A DNA stretch of 64,000 nt from Streptomyces sp. Ag109_O5-1. GTDB taxonomy: Bacteria > Actinomycetota > Actinomycetes > Streptomycetales > Streptomycetaceae. A model generated the notes under the pieces. The model ran no database searches, was not told the DNA's origin, and saw only the letters and a program-made list of their open reading frames with translations. The stretch lies in assembly GCF_003814875.1 (NCBI RefSeq), contig NZ_RKQF01000001.1, positions 8,928,001-8,992,000 on the forward strand, in the 5' to 3' direction. This document shows positions 50,724 through 58,756 of the stretch, in pieces. The position numbers and the translations under genes are program-made. Positions within the stretch are counted from its first letter, which is position 1. Each line of letters starts with the position of its first letter.

Positions 50724-51578
50724 GTGACCACGCTCCTCGGGCGCCGCCGGGCTCGCGCCCTGGCCGCCGCCACCGCCGCGGCCGGGCTGGCACTCGTGGC
50801 CGGCTGCACGTCGAGCGGCAACGGCTCCAGCGCCTCCAGGACGGCCGCGGGCGGGGTCGAACTCGTCAAGGCCGGCCGGCTCACCACCTGCACCCACCTG
50901 CCGTACCCGCCGTTCCAGTCGGAGATCGACGGCAAGGTGCAGGGCTTCGACGTGTCGATGATCGACCTGGTCGCCAAGAACCTCGGCGTGAAGCAGCAGG
51001 TCCTCGACACGCCCTTCGAGAACTTCAAGACCGGCGCCTTCCTCAACTCCGGCGAGTGCGACCTGGCCGCGGCCGGCATGACCATCACCGCCGAGCGCAA
51101 GAAGAACGTCGACTTCTCCGACCCGTACTTCGAAGCAACCCAGGCCCTTCTCGTCGACAAGAGCACCGGCATCACCTCGCTCGCCGACGCCAAGGCCAAG
51201 AAGGTCCAGCTGGGCGCCCAGGCGCAGACCACCGGCGAGGACTACGCCAAGGAGCAGGGCTTCGACCCGGTCTCCTTCGAGTCCTCCGACGCCGTCCTGG
51301 GCGGCCTGCGCACCGGCCAGGTCAAGGCCGTCATCATCGACTACCCCGTGGTCCAGGGCTGGCTCAAGGACAAGGCCAACGCCAGCGACTTCCAGCTCGC
51401 CGGCAACATCAACACCGGTGAGCAGTACGGCTTCACGGTGAAGAAGGGCAACACCAAGCTGCTCGCCGCCGTCAACAAGGCGATCGCCGACGCCAAGGCC
51501 GACGGCACGTACAAGAAGCTGTACGAGAAGTGGATCGGCCCCTACGACCGGTCCGCGGCCTCTCCCTCCGCCTCATGA
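50724..51578 (+). CDS. Amino-acid-binding lipoprotein
   Basis: A 284-residue family 3 binding protein with a lipobox near LVAGC. RLTTCTHLPYPPFQSEIDGKVQGFDVSMID and AAAGMTITAERKKNVDFSDPYF are the polar amino-acid family signatures. The first gene of an ATGA/GTGA-coupled operon with its own permease and ATPase. The ligand is not resolved by eye; glutamine, glutamate or cystine groups are possible. Confidence 0.9.
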   Translation: MTTLLGRRRARALAAATAAAGLALVAGCTSSGNGSSASRTAAGGVELVKAGRLTTCTHLPYPPFQSEIDGKVQGFDVSMIDLVAKNLGVKQQVLDTPFENFKTGAFLNSGECDLAAAGMTITAERKKNVDFSDPYFEATQALLVDKSTGITSLADAKAKKVQLGAQAQTTGEDYAKEQGFDPVSFESSDAVLGGLRTGQVKAVIIDYPVVQGWLKDKANASDFQLAGNINTGEQYGFTVKKGNTKLLAAVNKAIADAKADGTYKKLYEKWIGPYDRSAASPSAS

Positions 51579-52408
51579 CCGCCACGGACGCGGAACTCCA
51601 GCCCCGCAAGAAGGGTCTGACCCGGCGTCAGAAGCGCGGACTGTCGCGAGGGGTGCAGTACGTCGTCTTCGTCGCCGCCGTGATCGCCTTCGCGGCCGGC
51701 GCCGACTGGGGACGGCTGCAGAACCAGTTCGCCCAGTGGGACATCGCCAAGCAGATGTTCCCGGACGTCATCACGCTGGCCCTGAAGAACACCGTGCTCT
51801 ACACGCTGTCCGGCTTCGTCGTCGGACTGGCCCTCGGCATGGTGATCGCGCTGATGCGGCTGTCCTCGGTGGGTCCCTACCGCTGGCTGGCCGGCATCTA
51901 CATCGAGATCTTCCGCGGCCTGCCCGCCCTGCTGATCTTCATCTTCATCGGGGTCGCCGTACCGCTCGCCTTCCCCGGCACGGAGATCGTCGGCGGCACC
52001 TACGGCAAGGTCGCGCTCGCGCTCGGCCTGGTCGCCGCCGCCTACATGGCCGAGACGATCCGCGCGGGCATCCAGGCGGTTCCCAAGGGCCAGATGGAAG
52101 CGGCCCGTTCGCTGGGCTTCTCGCCCGCCCGCGCCATGATATCGATCATCATCCCGCAGGCGTTCCGCATCATCCTCCCGCCGCTGACCAACGAGTTGGT
52201 GCTCCTCTTCAAGGACTCCTCCCTCGTCCTGTTCCTCGGTGTCACCCTGGAGGAGCGCGAACTGTCCAAGTACGGCCGCGACCTGGCCAGTACGACCGCC
52301 AACTCCACGCCCATTCTCGTCGCCGGCCTGTGCTACCTGCTGGTCACGATCCCGCTCGGCTTCGTCGTGCGCCGCATGGAGGCGAAGGCCCAGGAGGCCG
52401 TGAAGTGA
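51575..52408 (+). CDS. Amino-acid ABC permease
   Basis: A 277-residue permease with five or so membrane segments. The HisM/GlnP signature is clear: EIFRGLPALLIFIFIG and AAYMAETIRAGIQAVPKGQMEAARSLGFS, the ATPase contact loop. The ATG overlaps the binding-protein stop. One permease gene implies a homodimer. Confidence 0.92.
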   Translation: MTATDAELQPRKKGLTRRQKRGLSRGVQYVVFVAAVIAFAAGADWGRLQNQFAQWDIAKQMFPDVITLALKNTVLYTLSGFVVGLALGMVIALMRLSSVGPYRWLAGIYIEIFRGLPALLIFIFIGVAVPLAFPGTEIVGGTYGKVALALGLVAAAYMAETIRAGIQAVPKGQMEAARSLGFSPARAMISIIIPQAFRIILPPLTNELVLLFKDSSLVLFLGVTLEERELSKYGRDLASTTANSTPILVAGLCYLLVTIPLGFVVRRMEAKAQEAVK

Positions 52409-53196
52409 GCGAGAAGTCTTCCACGGGGCGTCCCGAGATCCAGGTGAAGGGCCTGCACAAGTCCTTCGGCGACAACGCGGTGCTGCGCGGTATCGACCTG
52501 GAGATCGGCCAGGGCGAGGTCGTCTGTGTCATCGGCCCCTCCGGCTCCGGCAAGTCCACGTTGCTCCGCTGCGTCAACCTCCTCGAAGAGCCCACCGAGG
52601 GCCAGGTGTTCGTCGGCGGCACGGAGCTGACGGACCCGGACGTCGACATCGACGCCGTACGCCGCCGGATCGGCATGGTCTTCCAGCAGTTCAACCTGTT
52701 CCCGCACCTCACGGTCACCGAGAACCTCACCCTGCCGCAGCGCCGGGTGCTCGGGCGGGACAAGGCGCGAGCGGCACGGGTGGCCGCCGAGAACCTCGAA
52801 CGCGTCGGCCTGTCCGAGAAGGCGAACGCCTACCCCGCCTCCCTCTCCGGCGGCCAGCAGCAGCGGGTGGCCATCGCCCGCGCCCTCTCGATGGGCCCCG
52901 AGGTGATGCTCTTCGACGAGCCGACCTCGGCGCTCGACCCGGAGCTGGTCGGGGACGTGCTGGCGGTGATGCGGATGCTGGCGCGGGAGGGCATGACCAT
53001 GATGGTGGTCACCCATGAGATGAGCTTCGCCCGCGAGGTCGCCGACCGGGTGGTCTTCATGGACGGCGGAGTCGTGGTCGAGGACGGCACACCGGACCAG
53101 GTGATCGGCAACCCCGCCCACGAACGCACCCGCCACTTCCTCTCCCGCCTGCTCGACCCGGCCATGGCCCAGGTGGAGGAGGAGACCTCGGAGTAG
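52405..53196 (+). CDS. Amino-acid ABC ATPase
   Basis: A 263-residue ABC ATPase of the GlnQ/HisP type. Walker A GPSGSGKST, Q-loop VFQQFNLFPH, signature LSGGQQQR, Walker B VMLFDEPTSALDPE and switch His (VVTHEM) are intact. The GTG overlaps the permease stop. It energises this importer. Confidence 0.95.
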   Translation: MSEKSSTGRPEIQVKGLHKSFGDNAVLRGIDLEIGQGEVVCVIGPSGSGKSTLLRCVNLLEEPTEGQVFVGGTELTDPDVDIDAVRRRIGMVFQQFNLFPHLTVTENLTLPQRRVLGRDKARAARVAAENLERVGLSEKANAYPASLSGGQQQRVAIARALSMGPEVMLFDEPTSALDPELVGDVLAVMRMLAREGMTMMVVTHEMSFAREVADRVVFMDGGVVVEDGTPDQVIGNPAHERTRHFLSRLLDPAMAQVEEETSE

Positions 53197-53239
53197 CCGC
53201 GCGGGGCCGGCTGTCAGTGCCGTGTGCGAGGGTTCGGTC

Positions 53240-53875
53240 ATGGACGCACAGCACGTGGCACGGAGTCGGGACGAGACCGTCGCCCTCTTCGGGAGGCGGG
53301 GGCTGCCCGAGTCGTCGTACGAGAACCTCGACGAGGAGTAGTCCTACGACGTCCACCCCGGCCCGGTCGCGATCGCGGGCGATCTCGACCTGGACCTGGA
53401 CGCGAGGGCACCCTCCGGCGCCGGCATCGTCGTCGACGGTGACCTGACCGTCGAGGGCAGCATCGTCAACGCCGACGACGGCTGCCCGGCGGTGGTCGTC
53501 CTCGGCGATCTGCGGGCGGCCAACGTCTATCTCGAAGGCGACGCCAAGCTGCTGGTGCTGGGCAGCGTCACCGTGGACGCCTTCGTAGGCAACATGACCG
53601 ACAAGCTCGTGATGATCCACGGCGATCTGCGCGCCAAGGTGACCGTCCTGTCGGGCGAGTTCGGTCCCGACCTCGTCGGCGGCACCCTGCACGGCGCGGT
53701 CGTCGCGCCCGCCTGTCTCGACCTCGCCCAGGACGTCGACCCGGCCTCGGTCCTCGTCCCCGAGGTGCTGCGCACCGACGGCGAGGACGACTGGCGCTCC
53801 TTCGACGCCCCGCGCGTACACGGCGGCCGGCTGCTGAACCGTATCGATGAGGGGCTCCCGGTCGTCCTAGGCTGA
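53240..53875 (+). pseudogene. Beta-helix/polymer-type protein interrupted by amber codon
   Basis: The frame from ATG 53240 has 33 codons, then a TAG at 53339-53341, then continues in the same frame to 53875 for 178 codons. The downstream part repeats GDL-type strands (VAIAGDLDLDLDA, VVDGDLTVEGSIV, VVVLGDLRAANVYLEGDAKL), a right-handed beta-helix pattern, and ends LNRIDEGLPVVLG. SYDVHP right after the stop fits an interrupted protein; a Tyr codon (TAC) changed to TAG would be one base change. Restart at a GTG at 53492 could make a shorter product. A sequencing error is also possible. Confidence 0.65.
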
Positions 53876-53880
53876 GGCCC

Positions 53881-54972
53881 ATGAGCGATCAAGCGGTGCT
53901 GCACGTGAAGGGCCGGGTCCTTGTGGGACCCGAGGACGTCCGCGACGAGCTGTGGGTGGTGGGCGGTCGGGTCTCCTACGACCGTCCCGCCGGTGTACGT
54001 GACATCCGGACCGTCGAGGGCTGGGCGCTCCCCGGCCTGGTCGACGCCCACTGCCATGTCGGCCTCGGCCCGCACGGCCCGGTCGACGCGGCGACCGCCG
54101 AGAAGCAGGCCCTCACCGACCGCGAGGCCGGAACCCTCCTGATCCGGGACGCCGGTTCACCCTCGGACACCCGCTGGGTCGACGACCGCGAGGATCTCCC
54201 GAAGATCATCAGGGCCGGCCGGCACATCGCGCGCACCCGCCGCTACATAAGGAACTTCGCCCACGAGATCGAGCCGGAGGACCTCGTCGCCTACGTCGCC
54301 CAGGAGGCCCGGCGCGGCGACGGCTGGGTCAAGCTGGTCGGCGACTGGATCGACCGCGACCTCGGCGACCTGGCGCCCAGCTGGCCCCGCGACGCCGTCG
54401 AGGCGGCCATCGCCGAGGCCCACCGGCTCGGCGCCCGGGTCACCGCCCACTGCTTCGCCGAGAACTCCCTCCAGGACCTCGTCGAGGCGGGCATCGACTG
54501 CATCGAGCACGCGACCGGCCTCACCGACGACCTGATCCCGCTCTTCGCCGAGCGCGGTGTCGCGATCGTCCCGACCCTCGTCAACATCGCCACCTTCCCG
54601 CAGCTCGCGGCGGGCGGCGAGAGCAAGTTCCCGCAGTGGTCCGCCCATATGCGCCGGCTCCACGAGCGCCGCTACGACACCGTCCGCAGCGCCTACGACG
54701 CCGGTATCCCGGTGTACGTCGGCACCGACGCCGGCGGCTCGCTGGCGCACGGCCTGGTCGCGGGCGAGGTCGCCGAGCTGGTCACCGCCGGGATCCCGCC
54801 CGTCGACGCGCTCGCGGCGACCAGCTGGGCGGCCCGCGCCTGGCTCGGCAGGCCCGGCCTGGAGGAGGGCGCGCCAGCGGACCTGGTGGTGTACGAGAGC
54901 GACCCGCGTGCGGACGTACGCGTCCTCGCATCCCCCCGGAGGGTGGTGCTGAACGGGCAGGTCGTGGAGTAA
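53881..54972 (+). CDS. Amidohydrolase
   Basis: A 363-residue metal-dependent hydrolase of the imidazolonepropionase-like amidohydrolase group. GLVDAHCHVGLG holds the HxH metal site. VKLVGDW, TAHCFAE, CIEHATGL and GTDAGG supply the bridging Lys-like, His, His and Asp positions. There is no signal peptide. The substrate is unknown. The start lies five bases after the interrupted gene. Confidence 0.88.
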   Translation: MSDQAVLHVKGRVLVGPEDVRDELWVVGGRVSYDRPAGVRDIRTVEGWALPGLVDAHCHVGLGPHGPVDAATAEKQALTDREAGTLLIRDAGSPSDTRWVDDREDLPKIIRAGRHIARTRRYIRNFAHEIEPEDLVAYVAQEARRGDGWVKLVGDWIDRDLGDLAPSWPRDAVEAAIAEAHRLGARVTAHCFAENSLQDLVEAGIDCIEHATGLTDDLIPLFAERGVAIVPTLVNIATFPQLAAGGESKFPQWSAHMRRLHERRYDTVRSAYDAGIPVYVGTDAGGSLAHGLVAGEVAELVTAGIPPVDALAATSWAARAWLGRPGLEEGAPADLVVYESDPRADVRVLASPRRVVLNGQVVE

Positions 54973-55114
54973 GGGAACTCCTGTGCCTGCCGGTTCGAAT
55001 ACATTCGCGGAATCTCCACTATTGAGTGAAGTAACGCGGGATTGCTGCCCGTTCACCCATAGTGCGTAATTCTTGGCGGGTCCCGAGCACGTTTCCTCTG
55101 GGGGTCCCACCACC

Positions 55115-56080
55115 TTGAACAGCGACACCTTCCGCATGCCCGCACGCCGTCTCGCGACCGTCGCGGCGGCCACGGCCCTGGCCGCCGGTCCCGCGGCCCT
55201 GGCCGGCGCGGGCGCCGCACACGCGACCACCGACCACGGTCACGCGAGTGCGGTCGTCCTCCGTACCGGTCTGGACGTCTCCCTCCTCAGCAAGACCGTG
55301 AACGTCCCGCTCGCGCTCACCCTGAACGAGGTCCAGGCACCGCGCAGCGCCGACCGGACCGCGCTGACCGCCACACTCGACGGAGTCGACGGCGGCAAGC
55401 CGTTCAGCGTCCTCGGCGCCACCGCCGCCGGCGCGAAGGCGACGGTCTCCGGCGGCCGGGCCGAGGCCTCGGTCCACCTCGCCCACGCCCGGCTGCACGT
55501 GCCGGGCCTGCCCCTGCTGTCCCTCGTCGAACTCGACGCGGTCACGTCCGAGGCCACCTGCGAGACCGGCAAGCTGCCGGAGGCCTTCACCCATGTGCCC
55601 GGCGCCGTCACGGTGCTCGGCAGGCGGGTGACGCTGAGCGCGGTCGGCCCCACCGACGTCAAGGTCCCCGGCGTCGGCGAGGTCCGCCTGGACCTGGCCA
55701 AGGCGGAGACGACATCGGGCAGGGCGGCGGCCAGCGCCCTCGTGCTCAAGGTCGCCGTCAACCCGCTGAAGCTGAACGTGGCGCAGGTGGAGGGGACGCT
55801 GACCCTGGCGAAGGTGACGTGCGAGACGCCGCCGGATCCCGGGAACCCCGCGGCCCCTGCGGACCCCTCGGATCCCGCGGCCCCCGCGAACTCCGCGGAC
55901 CCGGTGACCGACGTGAAGGTACAGGGCGCCCCGGTGGACGAGGCGAAGCCCACCCCGACGAAGGCGACGAAGCTGGCGGAGACGGGCGGCGGTTCGGTGA
56001 CGCCGTACATGGTGGGAGGCGCGCTGGCGCTGGTCGCCGCGGGCGGCGGAGCGGTGACTCTGGTCCGACGTCGTCGATAG
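55115..56080 (+). CDS. Secreted LAETG-anchored cell-wall protein (SCO1860-like)
   Basis: A 321-residue secreted protein. A signal peptide (RRLATVAAATALAAGPAALAGAGAA) is followed by a domain of repeated short strands, an Asp-Pro-Ala-rich spacer, then LAETG, a membrane helix and RRRR. LAETG is the class E sortase signal in Streptomyces, so the protein should be linked to peptidoglycan. Two Cys residues in the domain (EATCETG; VTCETP) may pair. TTG at 55115 is preferred by distance from GGGGG; ATG at 55136 is also possible. Its function is unknown. Confidence 0.8.
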   Translation: MNSDTFRMPARRLATVAAATALAAGPAALAGAGAAHATTDHGHASAVVLRTGLDVSLLSKTVNVPLALTLNEVQAPRSADRTALTATLDGVDGGKPFSVLGATAAGAKATVSGGRAEASVHLAHARLHVPGLPLLSLVELDAVTSEATCETGKLPEAFTHVPGAVTVLGRRVTLSAVGPTDVKVPGVGEVRLDLAKAETTSGRAAASALVLKVAVNPLKLNVAQVEGTLTLAKVTCETPPDPGNPAAPADPSDPAAPANSADPVTDVKVQGAPVDEAKPTPTKATKLAETGGGSVTPYMVGGALALVAAGGGAVTLVRRRR

Positions 56081-56084
56081 CGCC

Positions 56085-56170
56085 CCGCCAGGGGCGCGGG
56101 GCGGTAGCCGATCTGCGGCTACCGCCGCGGGCGTGACCAGCCACAACGCACCCGCAGCCGCGAGCCGGCC
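56085..56170. repeat. Intergenic repeat with hairpins, shared terminator
   Basis: GCGGTAGCC (56101-56109) pairs with GGCTACCGC (56117-56125); GCCCCGCC and GGGGCGCGGGGC upstream add a second stem. The reverse complement of GTGACCAGCCACAACGCACC resembles the repeats at 25465 and 40808. It separates the LAETG gene from convergent cobC. Confidence 0.65.
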
Positions 56171-56182
56171 CGCAGTTCCCCC

Positions 56183-57259
56183 TCAGCCGCGTATCAACAC
56201 CAGTGCCTGATCGAACGCCTGCAGGAACCGATTCACAACCCCCCGGTCCCGCACCGCGATCCGCACCCACTCCTCGCCCAGCCCGGGAAACGTGTCCCCC
56301 CGCCGCACCGCATACCCCAACGCCCGCAGCTGTCGGCGCACGGCGGCCGCCCCCCGGACCCGGACCAGCACGAACGGTCCCTCCGCGGGCCCCACCACCG
56401 ACACCCCCTCCGGCGCGAACTCCTCGAGCCCCGCCACCAGATGGGCCCGGTCGGCCGCCCCCCGGTGCGCCGCGTGCGCCGCCTCCGCCAGCGCGCGCGG
56501 CGCCACACACGCCTCCGCTGCCGCCAGCGCCGGTGTCGACACCGGCCACAACGGCTGCGCCCGCTCCAACTCGGCGATGACCTCCGGCGCGGCCAGCACA
56601 TAGCCGATCCGCAGCCCGGCCAGCCCCCACGTCTTCGTCAGGCTCCGCAGCACCACCAGACCCGGCACGTCGGTCCGCCCGGCCAGCGCCTCCCGCTCAG
56701 CTGGCACCGCGTCCATGAACGCCTCGTCGACCACCAACGTCCGCCCGGGACGGGCGAGTCGGGCGATCGTCTCGGCCGGGTGCAGCACCGACGTCGGGTT
56801 GGTCGGGTTGCCGATCACCACCAGGTCGGCGTCCTCCGGCACGGCCGCCGGATCGAGCCGGAACCCGTCCGCCTCCCGCAGCAGCACCCGGTCCACGGTG
56901 TGCCCGGCGTCCCGCAGCGCCGCCTCCGGCTCCGTGAACTGCGGGTGCACCACCACCGGCCGACGCACCTTCAGCGCCCGCGCCAGCAGGACGAACGCCT
57001 CCGCCGCGCCCGCCGTCAGCAGCACCCGCTCCACCGGCAGCCCGTGCCGCGCCGCCACCGCCGCCCGCGCCGCCCGCCCGTCCGGGTAGGTGGCGAGAGC
57101 GCCCAGCGACTCGGCTATCCGCTCCCGCAGCCAGGCCGGGGGAGTGTCGGCACGCACATTGACCGCGAGATCGACGAGCGCGGAACCGTCGTCGCGGACC
57201 TCCGCGTCACCGTGGTGCCGCAGATCGTGCGCCGGTCCGGAACCGTCCTCAGTGCGCAT
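56183..57259 (-). CDS. cobC: CobC-type PLP aminotransferase-like protein of cobalamin synthesis
   Basis: A 358-residue class I/II PLP enzyme resembling Rv2231c/CobC. The PLP Lys is in RSLTKTWGLAGLRIGY, with VIGNPTNPTS before. CobC-type proteins are linked to aminopropanol-phosphate attachment or threonine-phosphate decarboxylation in cobalamin assembly. The ATG at 57259 (or 57265) overlaps the 3' end of the cbiX gene. It is the last gene of the cob block. Family members are also confused with histidinol-phosphate aminotransferase; context favours cobalamin. Confidence 0.85.
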   Translation of the reverse strand: MRTEDGSGPAHDLRHHGDAEVRDDGSALVDLAVNVRADTPPAWLRERIAESLGALATYPDGRAARAAVAARHGLPVERVLLTAGAAEAFVLLARALKVRRPVVVHPQFTEPEAALRDAGHTVDRVLLREADGFRLDPAAVPEDADLVVIGNPTNPTSVLHPAETIARLARPGRTLVVDEAFMDAVPAEREALAGRTDVPGLVVLRSLTKTWGLAGLRIGYVLAAPEVIAELERAQPLWPVSTPALAAAEACVAPRALAEAAHAAHRGAADRAHLVAGLEEFAPEGVSVVGPAEGPFVLVRVRGAAAVRRQLRALGYAVRRGDTFPGLGEEWVRIAVRDRGVVNRFLQAFDQALVLIRG

Positions 57260-58175
57260 GGGCATGCCCGCCATGATGGTGGTGCCCATGGCCGTGCGGG
57301 TGGCCTTCGTCGTCCGGGTGGAAGTGCGGCTGCTGCGGCAGGCCGACCTTGTCCTCGAAACCCGGCAGCGCGATCCGGTACACGCACGAGTCGCAGTTCA
57401 TCCGCAGATCACCGGCGACCGCCTCCCGGTACCGCTCCATCACCAGGTCGAGCAGCTCCGGCTCCGGCCCGATGACGTCCGCCGAACGCACCTCGACCTC
57501 CGGGTGCGCGGCGGCCCAGCCCTCGGTCTGCTGCCGCACCCGGTCCGGCAGGATCCCGGTGAACAGGAAGTACGGGAGAACGACGATCCTGCGCGCCCCC
57601 AGTTTCAGACACCGGTCGAGCCCGCCCGGCACGTCCGGCGCGGCCAGCGACACGAACGCCGTTTCCACTCCGGCGTACCCGCGGCCCTCCCAGAGCAGCC
57701 GGGCCGCCTTGTGCACCTCGGCGTTGGCGTCGGGGTCCGTCGAACCCCGGCCCACCAGCAGCACGGTGACATCGCCGCGGTCCTGCGCGGCCCGAGCGGA
57801 ACCGCCCAGCGCCTCGTCCAGCCGCCGCTCCAGGACCGACAGCAGCGCCGGATGCGGGCCCAGCGGACGCCCGTAGGTGTACGAGATACCCGGGTGCCGC
57901 TCCTTCTCCCGCGCCAGCGCGGCCGGGATGTCGCCCTTGGCGTGCCCGGCGGAGACCAGCATCAGCGGAACGGCCGCGAACCGTCGTACCCCCTGCTCCA
58001 CCAGCTCGGTGACGGCATCCCCCAGCGGCGGCGGGGACAGCTCGATGAAGCCGCCGGCGACGGGCAGTTCGGGGTGGCGGCGCCCCAGCTCCCGTACGAA
58101 GTCACGGAACGCCTCGGCCCCGGCGTCGTCCCGGGTGCCATGGCCGGCGATGAGCAGGGCGGGCGGGGTGGTCAC
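57249..58175 (-). CDS. cbiX: Sirohydrochlorin cobaltochelatase-like protein, His-rich tail
   Basis: A 308-residue chelatase with tandem CbiX domains. LLIAGHGTRDDAG has the metal-coordinating His, and a second His lies in VSAGHAKGD. The second half has VLLVGRGSTDPDAN where the His is replaced. It inserts cobalt into a sirohydrochlorin-type ring. CDSCVYR near the end may bind a metal or cluster, and the last 23 or so residues are mostly His, Gly and Ala, a probable cobalt-holding tail. The GTG overlaps the cobH stop. Confidence 0.9.
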   Translation of the reverse strand: MTTPPALLIAGHGTRDDAGAEAFRDFVRELGRRHPELPVAGGFIELSPPPLGDAVTELVEQGVRRFAAVPLMLVSAGHAKGDIPAALAREKERHPGISYTYGRPLGPHPALLSVLERRLDEALGGSARAAQDRGDVTVLLVGRGSTDPDANAEVHKAARLLWEGRGYAGVETAFVSLAAPDVPGGLDRCLKLGARRIVVLPYFLFTGILPDRVRQQTEGWAAAHPEVEVRSADVIGPEPELLDLVMERYREAVAGDLRMNCDSCVYRIALPGFEDKVGLPQQPHFHPDDEGHPHGHGHHHHGGHAHAH

Positions 58176-58756
58176 AGGGTCTCCTCGGAAGTGGGGTGGT
58201 ACAGCAGGGCGTTGAGCGCGGCGGCGGCGACCGCCGAGCCGCCCTTCTCGGACACGTTGCTGACGGCGGGCAGCCCGCTCTCGCGCAACGCGGCCTTGGA
58301 CTCGGCCGCGCCGACGAAGCCGACGGGCAGACCGATGACGAGCGCGGGCGAGGCGTCCAGCGTCAGCAGCTCCTCCAGGGCGGTCGGCGCACAGCCGATC
58401 ACCCAGAGGGCACCGGGCCCCACCTGCTCGTAGGCGAGCCGGATCGCGTGCGCCGAACGGGTAAGGCCCGGACCGGACTCGGCATCCTTCAGCCGGCACA
58501 CGGTCTCCCGGCGCGTGATGCCCGCCGCGACCATCTCCACGTCCACGACGACCGGCGCCCCGGCGTGCAGCGCCGCGTGCGCCTTCGCCAGGTCGCCCTC
58601 GTCGGTCACCAGGTCGGTCGCGTACTCCAGGTCGGCCGCGGAGTGGATGACCCGCTCCACCACCGCCCGGGTCAGCGGCGGGAAGTGCGAGGTGTCCAGG
58701 CGGGACCGCAGCCGCCGGAAGGACTCCTGCTCGATGGGGTGGACCACACGGTTCAC
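58172..58756 (-). CDS. cobH: Precorrin-8X methylmutase
   Basis: A 194-residue enzyme that moves the C-11 methyl group to C-12, giving hydrogenobyrinic acid or its cobalt form. The N-terminal HPIEQESFRRLRS, the TRSAHAIRLAYE segment and VIGLPVGFVGAAESKAAL are family signatures; the catalytic His is the one in ERVIHSAADLEY-type region. The GTG overlaps the preceding stop. Confidence 0.93.
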   Translation of the reverse strand: MNRVVHPIEQESFRRLRSRLDTSHFPPLTRAVVERVIHSAADLEYATDLVTDEGDLAKAHAALHAGAPVVVDVEMVAAGITRRETVCRLKDAESGPGLTRSAHAIRLAYEQVGPGALWVIGCAPTALEELLTLDASPALVIGLPVGFVGAAESKAALRESGLPAVSNVSEKGGSAVAAAALNALLYHPTSEETL

